A DNA stretch of 10,873 nt. Source: Verrucomicrobiota bacterium (lineage in GTDB: Bacteria; Verrucomicrobiota; Verrucomicrobiia; Chthoniobacterales; UBA10450). The stretch spans positions 1-10,873 of the forward strand of contig QHOM01000110.1 of assembly GCA_003218785.1 (NCBI GenBank). Direction: 5' to 3'. The translations under genes and the position numbers were made by a program. The notes below the pieces were generated by a model, which was not told the origin of the DNA, searched no databases, and saw nothing but the letters and a program-made list of their open reading frames with translations. Within the stretch, counting starts at the first letter, position 1. Each line of letters opens with the position of its first letter. This document shows positions 1 to 7,291 of the stretch, one piece after another.

Positions 1-1
1 A

Positions 2-64
2 GAACTTGAATATTCCGCACTACTGACGCGACTCTCGCGCGAGTACGACCGGCGCTTCCACTAG
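2..64 (+). CDS. Possible C-terminal end of an unidentified gene cut by the window edge
   Basis: One forward frame is open from the window edge to a TAG at 62-64 and reads ELEYSALLTRLSREYDRRFH. The other two forward frames hit stops within the first 30 bases. The peptide looks like an ordinary charged helical protein tail, but 20 open codons in GC-rich DNA can occur by chance and I recognise no family. The helicase that follows starts about 100 bp downstream on the same strand. Confidence 0.25.
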   Translation, partial: ELEYSALLTRLSREYDRRFH

Positions 65-166
65 GCGAAGGTTCCACTGCTGCGCAGAAAACGTAAAGTT
101 TTCCCCAGCGCGCGCGTCTACATCTGCACTTGAACAGCTTGCTTCGCGACAGCAGCGTAACCGCCG

Positions 167-2167
167 ATGCCTCGTCAATACACGCTGCAGCGCGCACCAA
201 GATCGACATCGATCCATATCGATTACGCAGCGGAACTGAATGAGCAGCAACTCGCAGCGGTGACCGCGCCACCCGGTCCGCTGCTCGTGATCGCCGGGGC
301 AGGCTCGGGGAAGACGCGCACGCTCACGTATCGCGTGGCTTATTTGCTCGAGAACGGAATCGATCCGCGCAATATCCTGCTTCTCACCTTCACGAACAAG
401 GCCGCGCGACAAATGCTCGATCGAGTTGCGAATTTGTTGCCGGTCGATGCCAGCGGGCTTTGGGGTGGGACATTCCACTCGGTGGGAAATCGGATCCTCC
501 GCCGTCACGGAAGCGCTCTCGGTTATTCGAGCGGATTCACCATCATGGATCGCGAAGATCAAAAGGATTTGATCAATGCTGTCGTGGCAAGCGCGGGAAT
601 TGATCCGAAAGAAATCCGGTTCCCGAAAGGCGATGTGCTCGCCGAGATCTTCAGTTTCGTCGTCAATACAGAGAAGCCATTGGAAGAATTGCTCGCGGAA
701 AAGTTTCCTTATTTCCTGCCGCTGCTCGACAAGATCAAAGACGTTCAAGCTCGCTACGAGAAGAAGAAGAAGGCGACCAACTCGATGGATTTCGACGACC
801 TGCTCGAAAAGACGTTGTCGATGTTTCAGCAGCACGAAGGCATCGCGGAATTTTATCGGCGACAATTTCAATTCATTCTCGTCGATGAATACCAGGACAC
901 GAACAAAATCCAGGCTGACCTGGTCGATCTGCTCGCTCGTGATCACCGGAACCTGATGGTGGTGGGCGATGACGCCCAGTCGATCTACTCGTGGCGCGGG
1001 GCGAATTTTCAGAACATTCTCGAATTTCCAAAACGTTATCCGGACGCGCAGGTGTTTAAAATCGAGATGAATTACCGCAGCGTCCCGGAGATTCTGGAAG
1101 TGGCGAACGCGGCGATTGCAGCAAATGTTCAGCAGTTTCGCAAAAGTCTTCAGCCGACCCGCGAATCAAACGCGGTGAAGCCGGCCCTCGTCGCGCTCAA
1201 CGACGGAGCTGAGCAAGCGCAATTTGTTGCGCAGCGAATCCTCGAATTGCGCGATGAAGATGTCGATCTAAGCGAGATCGCAGTGCTTTATCGCGCGCAT
1301 TATCACGCGATTGAACTGCAACTGGAATTGTCGCGCCGTGGGATCCCCTATCAAATCACCAGCGGCATTCGGTTCTTCGAGCAGGCACACATCAAGGACG
1401 TCACTTCATTCATCCGATTCGTGGCGAACCCGCGAGACGAAGTCGCGTTCAAGCGCATGGTTAAGTTGCTGCCCGGCATTGGCAATCGTAACGCAGACAA
1501 TCTTTGGCGGGCATGGGAGAATTCGCTGAACGAACGAGGGGAAGTTACCTCGTGGGGTAAACTGTTCCTGTCGATGAACGTAACCGTGAAATCAAAGAAA
1601 GCATGGGAACAGCTTGCCTATACGCTGGACGAAATTGCGCCGGGCGGTCAGCCCAATCCGCCATCGGAGATGATCACTTCGATTGTTGAAGCCATCTACG
1701 ATGAGTACGCAAAAGTGAATTTCACAAACTACGAACTGCGACGTGAGGACCTGGATCAGCTCGCGGTCTTCGCCCGTCAATTTAAGGACGTGCACGAGTT
1801 TCTCGCGCAACTGGCGCTCATCAGCAATGTCGACGCCGAAGCTGCGCCGAACCAAACGAGCGACAAAGAAGCGGTCAACCTTTCTACGGTGCACCAGGCC
1901 AAAGGCCTCGAGTTTCACACTGTCTTCGTAATCTGGTTGACTGATGGAATGTTTCCGAGCAGCCGTTCGCTCGACACGCGCGACGCGCTCGAAGAAGAAC
2001 GCCGGTTGTTTTATGTCGCCATCACGCGCGCGCGCGACGAACTTTATCTCACCCTGCCGCATATGCGGTTAAGCGGAGGCTACGGCGACGTTTTCCAGCG
2101 GCCCTCGCGTTTCCTGAAAGAAATTCCGAACAAGCTCATGGAAGACTGGCAGGTGACGAAACAATGA
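167..2167 (+). CDS. UvrD/PcrA/Rep-family ATP-dependent 3'-5' DNA helicase (superfamily 1A)
   Basis: This is a complete SF1 DNA helicase of 666 residues; such enzymes unwind DNA during mismatch and nucleotide-excision repair and clear replication forks. The N-terminus has the Q-motif region (ELNEQQLAAV, residues 23-32), followed by Walker A AGAGSGKT (43-50) and motif Ia LTFTNKAA (73-80). Walker B is VDEYQDTN (239-246), motif III is VVGDDAQSIYSWRGA (265-279) and motif IV is MNYRS (301-305). Motif V is LSTVHQAKGLEF (572-583) and motif VI is RRLFYVAITRAR (612-623). All ATPase and DNA-contact motifs look intact. It is somewhat shorter than E. coli UvrD (about 720 aa) and lacks a long C-terminal tail. 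ATG at 167 is chosen because the 20 residues before the Q motif read as real coding sequence; no Shine-Dalgarno is visible. The last codons and the TGA lie in the left arm of an inverted repeat. UvrD, PcrA and Rep cannot be separated from sequence alone. Confidence 0.95.
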   Translation: MPRQYTLQRAPRSTSIHIDYAAELNEQQLAAVTAPPGPLLVIAGAGSGKTRTLTYRVAYLLENGIDPRNILLLTFTNKAARQMLDRVANLLPVDASGLWGGTFHSVGNRILRRHGSALGYSSGFTIMDREDQKDLINAVVASAGIDPKEIRFPKGDVLAEIFSFVVNTEKPLEELLAEKFPYFLPLLDKIKDVQARYEKKKKATNSMDFDDLLEKTLSMFQQHEGIAEFYRRQFQFILVDEYQDTNKIQADLVDLLARDHRNLMVVGDDAQSIYSWRGANFQNILEFPKRYPDAQVFKIEMNYRSVPEILEVANAAIAANVQQFRKSLQPTRESNAVKPALVALNDGAEQAQFVAQRILELRDEDVDLSEIAVLYRAHYHAIELQLELSRRGIPYQITSGIRFFEQAHIKDVTSFIRFVANPRDEVAFKRMVKLLPGIGNRNADNLWRAWENSLNERGEVTSWGKLFLSMNVTVKSKKAWEQLAYTLDEIAPGGQPNPPSEMITSIVEAIYDEYAKVNFTNYELRREDLDQLAVFARQFKDVHEFLAQLALISNVDAEAAPNQTSDKEAVNLSTVHQAKGLEFHTVFVIWLTDGMFPSSRSLDTRDALEEERRLFYVAITRARDELYLTLPHMRLSGGYGDVFQRPSRFLKEIPNKLMEDWQVTKQ

Positions 2168-2291
2168 CGAAGCTCGAATGTCGAATGACGAAGGAAAACT
2201 CGAATGATCGAATGACGAAAACGGCTGGCAGATTCACACGTCATTCGTGCTTCGTCATTGTTTCGTCATTCGTCATTCGTCATTCGTCATT
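2154..2291. repeat. Inverted/tandem repeat block (AATGACGAA / TTCGTCATT) between helicase and malQ
   Basis: Left arm 2154-2183 and right arm 2239-2268 form an inverted repeat matching at 28 of 30 positions, with a 55-bp spacer. The core AATGACGAA occurs directly at 2163, 2184 and 2211. To the right, the heptamer CGTCATT is repeated four times perfectly at 2264-2291. The left arm overlaps the helicase C-terminus: the TGA at 2165-2167 lies inside it. Transcribed, the arms could form a long hairpin, so the block may also act as a bidirectional terminator, but there is no clean T-run. I associate such arrays with Verrucomicrobia and Planctomycetes intergenic DNA; this is recall, not a search. Confidence 0.85.
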
Positions 2292-2300
2292 TTTCTCCGA

Positions 2301-4028
2301 ATGAATCTCTCGCCGGACAACCCGATCGCGGGAATTCTTGTGCCGCTGTTTGCGCTGCGCGGAGAAGACGATCTTGGAATTGGCGACACTGGGGCATTGC
2401 GGGAGTTTGTTGATTGGGCGGCCGGAATTGGCTTTAAGCTTGTTCAACTCCTGCCGATCAACGAGATCGGGGCGGACAACAGCCCTTACAACGCCATCAG
2501 TGCGCTGGCGATCGAGCCGACCACGTTACAACTTGGGGCAAACGCCCCGCCAGAACTAACGCGCGCAGAGTTTGATGCTGTGTTGGCAGAGGTTGATCTG
2601 GAGAAGCTGCGGCGCGGCGGAGTTAAATATCGCCAGGTCAAAAAATTGAAACGACTCCTGCTTGAGCAAGCGTTCGCGAATTTCTCGGCTCGCGCCAGCG
2701 AAGATCGACAGTCCAGTTTTCGAAAATTTTACGAGGAAGAAGCAGGGTGGCTGCACGACTACGCATTTTTCCGAGTCCTCATGGAAAAGAATGACGATAA
2801 CGCCGCGTGGAATCGATGGCCGGCGCAACATCAATCAATGGAAAGAGCGCGGACCTGGCTGCACTCTCTGCCACAGAATCAACAAGCAGCCATAACGAAC
2901 CGCCAAAATTACTTCTGTTATGTGCAATGGATCGCGCATCAGCAATGGCGGGAGATAAAATCGTATGCCGAAGAACGCGGCGTTGCGCTCATGGGTGATA
3001 TTCCGTTTGGCGTTGGTTATTATAGCGCCGACGTTTTGGCGCGGCGGGATGAATTCGTGCTCGATTGGGCCGGCGGCGCACCTCCCGAACCGTACTTCAA
3101 GGACGACGAGTTCACGCAAAAATGGGGACAAAACTGGGGCATTCCGCTGTATCGCTGGGACAGGATGCGCGCGAACAATTTCGAGTGGTGGCGCGAGCGT
3201 ATCCGCGCTGTCCGGCGCATTTTTCACCTATTTCGCATCGATCACGTGCTCGGATTTTACCGCATCTACGCTTTTCCGTGGCGGCCACGGAAGAACAAAC
3301 AATTTCTGCTGCTTGAGCGGAATCAAATGCTGGAACGAACGAGCGGGCGCTCCCCGCATTTCGTTCCGCGTGATGACGAAACGCCCGAAAATTGTGAAGC
3401 TAATAAACGCGACGGCGAAGAATATCTACGCGTTGTCCTGGAAGAGGCCGGCGCTACGCGGGTGATTGGCGAAGATCTTGGCACGGTGCCCGATTATGTT
3501 CGACCAAACCTGAGGTCACTCGGGGTGGCCGGATTCAAAATTCCGCAATGGGAAGTGCATGATGAACAAGTCACTCTCGGAGACGAATATGAACGTCTCT
3601 CCGTTGCGACTTATACGACGCACGATCACAAACCGATTCGCGCTTTGTGGGAGGAGGCTTTCGAGCGGCCAACAGCTACGTCGGAACAATCGAGATTTGA
3701 ATTGGTGAAGATCGCGGTCTTCGCGGGGTTCGATCCGAAAATGGATCCGCCACAGGACGGATTCGCCGCGGCCAATAAGGTCGATTTTGAAAAGGATTTT
3801 TATCCGGCAATCATGGAAGCGCTTTTTAAAAGCAACGCTTGGATTGCCGTCGTCATGATCACCGATCTGCTGGCGCGCAAATACCGCTTCAACGTCCCTG
3901 GCACGACAGCAAAATCGAATTGGACGCGGCGAATGCAGAGAAGCGTCGCGCAACTTCGATCGAGCCGAAAAACGCAAGCACGAATACGGGTGATCCACGA
4001 GCTGCTCGAAAAAAGCGGGAGAACTTAG
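2301..4028 (+). CDS. malQ: 4-alpha-glucanotransferase (amylomaltase, GH77)
   Basis: This 575-residue cytoplasmic enzyme transfers alpha-1,4-glucan segments between maltodextrins, releasing glucose, as part of glycogen and maltodextrin turnover. The N-terminus has the GH77 start (GILVPLFALRGEDDLGIGD, then LLPINEIGADNSPYNAISA). The three catalytic acids are visible: the nucleophile Asp314 in RIDHVLGF, the acid/base Glu391 in GEDLG and Asp442 in TTHDH. RFNVPGTT near the C-terminus is also typical. About 30 extra residues separate Asp314 and Glu391 compared with the Thermus enzyme, a long basic and acidic loop. ATG 2301 is preferred over the ATG at 2247, because the intervening 18 codons are just translated CGTCATT repeat (RHCFVIRHSSFVIF). 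No Shine-Dalgarno is visible. Confidence 0.93.
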   Translation: MNLSPDNPIAGILVPLFALRGEDDLGIGDTGALREFVDWAAGIGFKLVQLLPINEIGADNSPYNAISALAIEPTTLQLGANAPPELTRAEFDAVLAEVDLEKLRRGGVKYRQVKKLKRLLLEQAFANFSARASEDRQSSFRKFYEEEAGWLHDYAFFRVLMEKNDDNAAWNRWPAQHQSMERARTWLHSLPQNQQAAITNRQNYFCYVQWIAHQQWREIKSYAEERGVALMGDIPFGVGYYSADVLARRDEFVLDWAGGAPPEPYFKDDEFTQKWGQNWGIPLYRWDRMRANNFEWWRERIRAVRRIFHLFRIDHVLGFYRIYAFPWRPRKNKQFLLLERNQMLERTSGRSPHFVPRDDETPENCEANKRDGEEYLRVVLEEAGATRVIGEDLGTVPDYVRPNLRSLGVAGFKIPQWEVHDEQVTLGDEYERLSVATYTTHDHKPIRALWEEAFERPTATSEQSRFELVKIAVFAGFDPKMDPPQDGFAAANKVDFEKDFYPAIMEALFKSNAWIAVVMITDLLARKYRFNVPGTTAKSNWTRRMQRSVAQLRSSRKTQARIRVIHELLEKSGRT

Positions 4029-4042
4029 TGTGAATTCTATCC

Positions 4043-4137
4043 AGGTAGGGACGTTTTTCGGAAACGTCCGACTTTCATCAGGACGAATGCGCTGCAGACA
4101 AAAACTCGTCGCACGCCTCGGAGAGGCATGCCTACCT
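4043..4137. repeat. Intergenic two-hairpin element with AGGTAGG/CCTACCT ends
   Basis: The ends AGGTAGG (4043-4049) and CCTACCT (4131-4137) are inverted repeats. Inside lie a perfect 8-bp stem GGACGTTT/AAACGTCC (4049-4056 with 4062-4069, 5-nt loop) and a second stem GCCTC/GAGGC (4115-4119 with 4123-4127). The palindrome AGGCATGCCT spans 4124-4133. The first hairpin begins about 20 bp after the malQ stop and could end malQ transcription, although no T-run follows it. The layout resembles a small non-coding mobile repeat or a conserved structured RNA; no target-site duplication is obvious. Confidence 0.55.
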
Positions 4138-4142
4138 CAAAA

Positions 4143-4173
4143 ATCTGTGTTCCATCTGTGTTCATCCGTGGCT
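4143..4173 (+). repeat. Short tandem leader repeat upstream of mdh
   Basis: Three degenerate copies of a 10-11 bp unit stand in a row: ATCTGTGTTCC, ATCTGTGTTC and ATCCGTGGCT. They end 10 bp before the mdh ATG. Repeats of this wording sit just upstream of genes in many PVC-group genomes by my recollection. No Shine-Dalgarno lies between the repeat and the ATG (sequence AATTAAAATC), so the repeat occupies the expected 5' leader. Confidence 0.6.
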
Positions 4174-4183
4174 AATTAAAATC

Positions 4184-5254
4184 ATGAAATCGCCGCTTAA
4201 AGTCGCTGTCACTGGCGCTGCCGGACAGATTGGTTACTCACTAGTATTCCGCATCGCTTCCGGAGAGATGTTCGGAACGGATCAACCGCTCACGCTGCAT
4301 CTGATCGAGATCCCGAATGCGCTCGGCGCACTCGATGGCGTGGTGATGGAATTGCACGATTGCGCTTTTCCACTGCTCGAATCGGTAGTGCCGACCGCTG
4401 ATCTCGACGAAGGGTTTCGCGACATCAACTGGGCGCTGCTGGTCGGCAGCATTCCTCGAAAAGCCGGTATGGAACGGAAAGATTTGCTCGGCATTAACGG
4501 CAAAATTTTCATCGGGCAAGGCCAGGCCATCGAGAAACACGCAGCAGCCGATGTGCGCGTGCTTGTGATTGGAAACCCTTGCAACACGAACTGTCTGATT
4601 GCAATGAACAACGCAAAAGAAATTCCGCGGGATCGCTGGTTCGCCATGACGCGGCTGGATGAAAACCGCGCGCGCGCCCAACTCGCGCATAAAGCCTGCG
4701 TCGAAATCACCGACGTAACTAACATGACGATCTGGGGAAATCACTCTGCAACGCAGTATCCTGATTTCTATAACGCCAGGATCGGCAATCGCCCGGCTCC
4801 GGAAGTGATTGGCGATGAGAAGTGGTTGAAGGAAGAATTCATCGCGACTGTGCAACAGCGCGGCGCAGCCGTCATCAAGGCGCGCGGCCTTTCTTCCGCC
4901 GGTTCGGCCGCGAACGCGATCGTGGACACAGTCCGTTCGCTCACGAACGACACGCCGGGCGACGATTGGCACAGCGTGGCGGTTTGTTCCGACGGAAGTT
5001 ACGATGTCGAGGAAGGATTGATCTCGTCGTTCCCGGTGCGGGTTCGCGCCGGTCAATCGGAAATTGTGCAGAACTTGCCAATCAACGACTTCAGTCGCGA
5101 TAAGGTCGACAAGTCGGTCGCGGAACTGAAGGAAGCCTGTGCTACCTCAGTCTCTCGCCGGTTAATCGCTCGAATGCTTCCACGTATTTGGCCGAAGTTT
5201 TTGCGATCACCTCTTTCGGTAACGACGGTGCCGGTGGTGTCTTGTCCCAATTAA
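4184..5254 (+). CDS. mdh: Malate dehydrogenase (NAD-dependent, type 2), with an extended C-terminus
   Basis: This TCA-cycle enzyme interconverts malate and oxaloacetate with NAD(H). Residues 10-17 carry the Rossmann loop TGAAGQIG. Substrate and active-site elements are PRKAGMERKDLL (91-102, arginines 92 and 98), IGNPCNTN (129-136), RLDENRA with Asp159 and Arg162, and the proton-relay His187 in IWGNHSATQYP. These match the 326-329 residue type-2 family, as in Thermus and Chlamydia. The family-like part ends at about residue 317 (SVAELKE). The frame then runs on to 356 residues, and the last 37 or so are the antisense of the purC 3' end, so they are not ancestral MDH sequence. A TAA in the +1 frame (5163-5165) would give about 326 residues, which suggests a small indel or a lost stop. 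The catalytic core is intact, so the enzyme is probably still active. Confidence 0.93.
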   Translation: MKSPLKVAVTGAAGQIGYSLVFRIASGEMFGTDQPLTLHLIEIPNALGALDGVVMELHDCAFPLLESVVPTADLDEGFRDINWALLVGSIPRKAGMERKDLLGINGKIFIGQGQAIEKHAAADVRVLVIGNPCNTNCLIAMNNAKEIPRDRWFAMTRLDENRARAQLAHKACVEITDVTNMTIWGNHSATQYPDFYNARIGNRPAPEVIGDEKWLKEEFIATVQQRGAAVIKARGLSSAGSAANAIVDTVRSLTNDTPGDDWHSVAVCSDGSYDVEEGLISSFPVRVRAGQSEIVQNLPINDFSRDKVDKSVAELKEACATSVSRRLIARMLPRIWPKFLRSPLSVTTVPVVSCPN

Positions 5255-6032
5255 GAGTCTCGAGATAATCGCGCACGAATTGTTTGTCGAAACTAGGCGG
5301 GCTTTGCCCGAGAACGTATTGATCCGCCGGCCAAAAGCGCGATGAGTCGGGCGTAAGGCATTCGTCAATCAGGAGCAATTTTCCATCGACAACGCCAAAC
5401 TCGAATTTGGTGTCGGCGACAATGATCCCGCGCTGCGCGGCATGATCGCGACCTGCCGCGTAAATTTGTAAACTCAAATCGCGCACGTGTTCCGCCTGGC
5501 CGTCGCTCAGGGTTCGGCGGCATTCCGTCCAAGTGATATTCAGATCGTGGCCGGACTCGCTCTTTGTCGCCGGAGTGAAGATTGGCTGCGGCAATTGCGA
5601 AGCGAGCTTTAACCCAGCGGGCAATTTCTCGCCACAAACACTTTGCGTTTGCTGATATTCTTTCCAGCCGGAGCCGGCGAGATAACCCCGCACCACACAC
5701 TCCACAGGCAACGGTTTCGCTTTTCGCACAACCATCGAGCGACCGGCGAGCTGGGCGCGAAACGATCGTAATTCCTCAGGAAATTCGCCGAAATCCGCCG
5801 TGACGAAGTGATTATCGATCTTATGGAAGCGTTTGAACCAAAACGCAGAGAGTTGATTCAGGACCGCGCCTTTGTGCGGGATCGGCTCCGGCAGAATGAC
5901 GTCGAAAGCAGACAAGCGATCAGTGGCGACGAAGAGGAGCGTTTCGCCGAGATCAAAAACCTCGCGCACCTTTCCACTGCGCAGTTTCTTGATTCCGGGA
6001 AGATCGACAAAGGATTGTGGAGAGGCCGCCAT
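5142..6032 (-). CDS. purC: Phosphoribosylaminoimidazole-succinocarboxamide synthase (SAICAR synthase)
   Basis: This 296-residue enzyme joins aspartate to CAIR with ATP in de novo purine synthesis. The N-terminus has the ATP-binding stretch LRSGKVREVFDLG and VATDRLSAFDVILPEPIPHKG, of the longer yeast ADE1-like form. Signature regions follow: PVECVVRGYLAGSGWKEY, then ADTKFEFG and LIDECLTPDSSRFW. The conserved end WDKTPPAPSLPKEVIAKTS and FERLTGERLR shows the C-terminus is complete. The gene converges on mdh, with 113 nt of 3' overlap, and diverges from the rRNA methyltransferase, with the two start codons only 20 bp apart. No Shine-Dalgarno precedes the ATG. Any promoter must lie inside the methyltransferase coding region. 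Confidence 0.95.
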   Translation of the reverse strand: MAASPQSFVDLPGIKKLRSGKVREVFDLGETLLFVATDRLSAFDVILPEPIPHKGAVLNQLSAFWFKRFHKIDNHFVTADFGEFPEELRSFRAQLAGRSMVVRKAKPLPVECVVRGYLAGSGWKEYQQTQSVCGEKLPAGLKLASQLPQPIFTPATKSESGHDLNITWTECRRTLSDGQAEHVRDLSLQIYAAGRDHAAQRGIIVADTKFEFGVVDGKLLLIDECLTPDSSRFWPADQYVLGQSPPSFDKQFVRDYLETLNWDKTPPAPSLPKEVIAKTSAKYVEAFERLTGERLR

Positions 6033-6052
6033 AAGTGCGACATCATTACTTC

Positions 6053-7276
6053 ATGGCTGGAATCGTCGTCAAACCGCGTGCGCGAATTTTGCACGGACAC
6101 GATTGGGTATTTTCCAGCGAAGTGCTGAAGGTTTTCGGAACTCCTGCGGACGGCGATGTCATCTCACTCAAAGACGGCAAAGATCATTTGATCGGAAGCG
6201 CGATTTATAATTCGAAATCGCAGATTGTGGCTCGCCGTTTCTCGCGGCGGAAACAGGAGCTTGACCTGGATTTTTTCAAACGACGGATTGCGCAAGCGGC
6301 GGAATACCGTGTGCGGCGAGACATGGATCTAAAACTTTGCCGCGTCGTCTGGAGCGAGAGCGACGGACTTCCAGGGGTAATTATCGATCGGTACGGCGAT
6401 TATTTCGTGCTGCAAACGCTCACGCTCGCGATGGACATACGAAAAGATTTGATCGCGAACGTGGTTGTTGATCTTTTCGAAAGTGGCGCAAGTTTCCAAC
6501 CTGCCAACCAAACGGACGCAAGTTGCAAACTTGCGCCACCAACGATCGTCGAGCGAAACGATGCGTCGGTTCGTCGCGCGGAAGGCCTTGAATTGCACAG
6601 CGGCGTTTTGCGCGGTGAGGCTCCTTCGCAATTCGAGATCGAAATCGGCGGCTTAAAGTTCGAAGTCGATCTTTTGCACGGGCAGAAGACCGGTTTTTAC
6701 CTCGATCAAAGGCAGAACTACGAAACGGTTGCGCAATATGGCAAAGGCCGGCGGATGCTCGACTGCTTCACGAACCAGGGAGGATTCGCACTGGCTTGTG
6801 CCCGTGCCGGAGCGACCGAGGTCACGGGTGTGGAAGAAAATTCAGCGAACATCGCGGCCGCTAGAAGAAACGCTGCGCAAAATCATCTGAAAGTGGAATG
6901 GATCGAGCAGGATGTTTTCCGATTCCTTCGCGCTGCCGAAAAAGCGCACTCTCAATATGACTTGATCGTTCTCGATCCACCATCGTTCACGAAGACGAAG
7001 GGCGGATTGCGCGACGCGATACGGGGTTATCGCGAGTTGCACGTTCGCGCCTTCAAATTGCTGTCGCGCGATGGTATTCTCGCGACGTTTTGCTGCTCGC
7101 ACCACGTTAGTGAAAATGCGTTTGCCCAGGTGATCGCTGATGCGCTCGTGGACGCGCGGCGTTCAGCCCGCAGGCTTCGCCGTTTCGAACAGGCGCCCGA
7201 TCATCCGGTCCTTCCCACCGTGCCGGAATCGGAATATTTCAAAGGCATACTGCTGGAAATGATGCCGGGACGATGA
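6053..7276 (+). CDS. Class I SAM-dependent rRNA methyltransferase, RlmI-like (PUA + methyltransferase)
   Basis: About 407 residues, close to E. coli RlmI (396), which makes m5C1962 in 23S rRNA; the exact target here is inferred. The N-terminal PUA-type RNA-binding domain contains HGHDWVFSSEV (residues 14-24). ESDGLPGVIIDRYGD (102-116) leads to the central domain. The methyltransferase part has GQKTGFYLDQRQNY, the SAM-binding DCFTNQGGFALACARAGA, motif IV DPPSFTK and the late motif CCSHHVS. Residues 144-163, between VVVDLFE and TIVERNDASVRRAEG, are encoded by a palindromic repeat kept in-frame, which looks like an insertion. A GTG at 6035 adds six residues (RHHYF) and has GGAGAGG 9 nt upstream (6019-6025); ATG 6053 has no such site. 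Homology fits either start. It diverges from purC. Confidence 0.92.
   Translation: MAGIVVKPRARILHGHDWVFSSEVLKVFGTPADGDVISLKDGKDHLIGSAIYNSKSQIVARRFSRRKQELDLDFFKRRIAQAAEYRVRRDMDLKLCRVVWSESDGLPGVIIDRYGDYFVLQTLTLAMDIRKDLIANVVVDLFESGASFQPANQTDASCKLAPPTIVERNDASVRRAEGLELHSGVLRGEAPSQFEIEIGGLKFEVDLLHGQKTGFYLDQRQNYETVAQYGKGRRMLDCFTNQGGFALACARAGATEVTGVEENSANIAAARRNAAQNHLKVEWIEQDVFRFLRAAEKAHSQYDLIVLDPPSFTKTKGGLRDAIRGYRELHVRAFKLLSRDGILATFCCSHHVSENAFAQVIADALVDARRSARRLRRFEQAPDHPVLPTVPESEYFKGILLEMMPGR
6483..6539. repeat. 57-bp palindromic repeat inside the rRNA methyltransferase gene
   Basis: The arms GTGGCGCAAGTTT (6483-6495) and AAACTTGCGCCAC (6527-6539) are perfect inverted complements. Pairing continues inward with few mismatches: CCAACCTGCC on the left faces GGACGCAAGTTG on the right, around a short AACCAAAC centre. 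The element is 57 bp, a multiple of three, and encodes about 20 residues without a stop. The flanks read as conserved methyltransferase sequence. The GGCGCAAGTTT-type palindrome is one I associate with intergenic repeats of Verrucomicrobia. The situation resembles Rickettsia palindromic elements, which are known to sit in-frame in genes. Confidence 0.8.
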
Positions 7277-7291
7277 TGAAAACAGTCCAAC

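Noticed and set aside
87..103. Stem GAAAAC/GTTTTC before the helicase as a terminator or operator
   Set aside because: The stem is only 6 bp and AT-rich, with no GC clamp or T-run; chance cannot be excluded.
20..946. 308-codon open frame on the minus strand
   Set aside because: It lies opposite the helicase motifs I-III, which are clearly coding on the plus strand. The translation has no recognisable domain and the frame is typical of antisense of GC-rich coding DNA.
2154..2291. CRISPR array or iteron origin
   Set aside because: The units are 7-9 bp with no unique 30-bp spacers, occur in both orientations, and no cas or replication initiator gene is nearby.
2247..2300. Upstream ATG extending malQ by 18 residues
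   Set aside because: The extension encodes only the CGTCATT repeat array; GH77 homology starts at the ATG at 2301.
4241..5056. 271-codon open frame opposite mdh
   Set aside because: It is the antisense shadow of strongly conserved malate dehydrogenase sequence and has no family features of its own.
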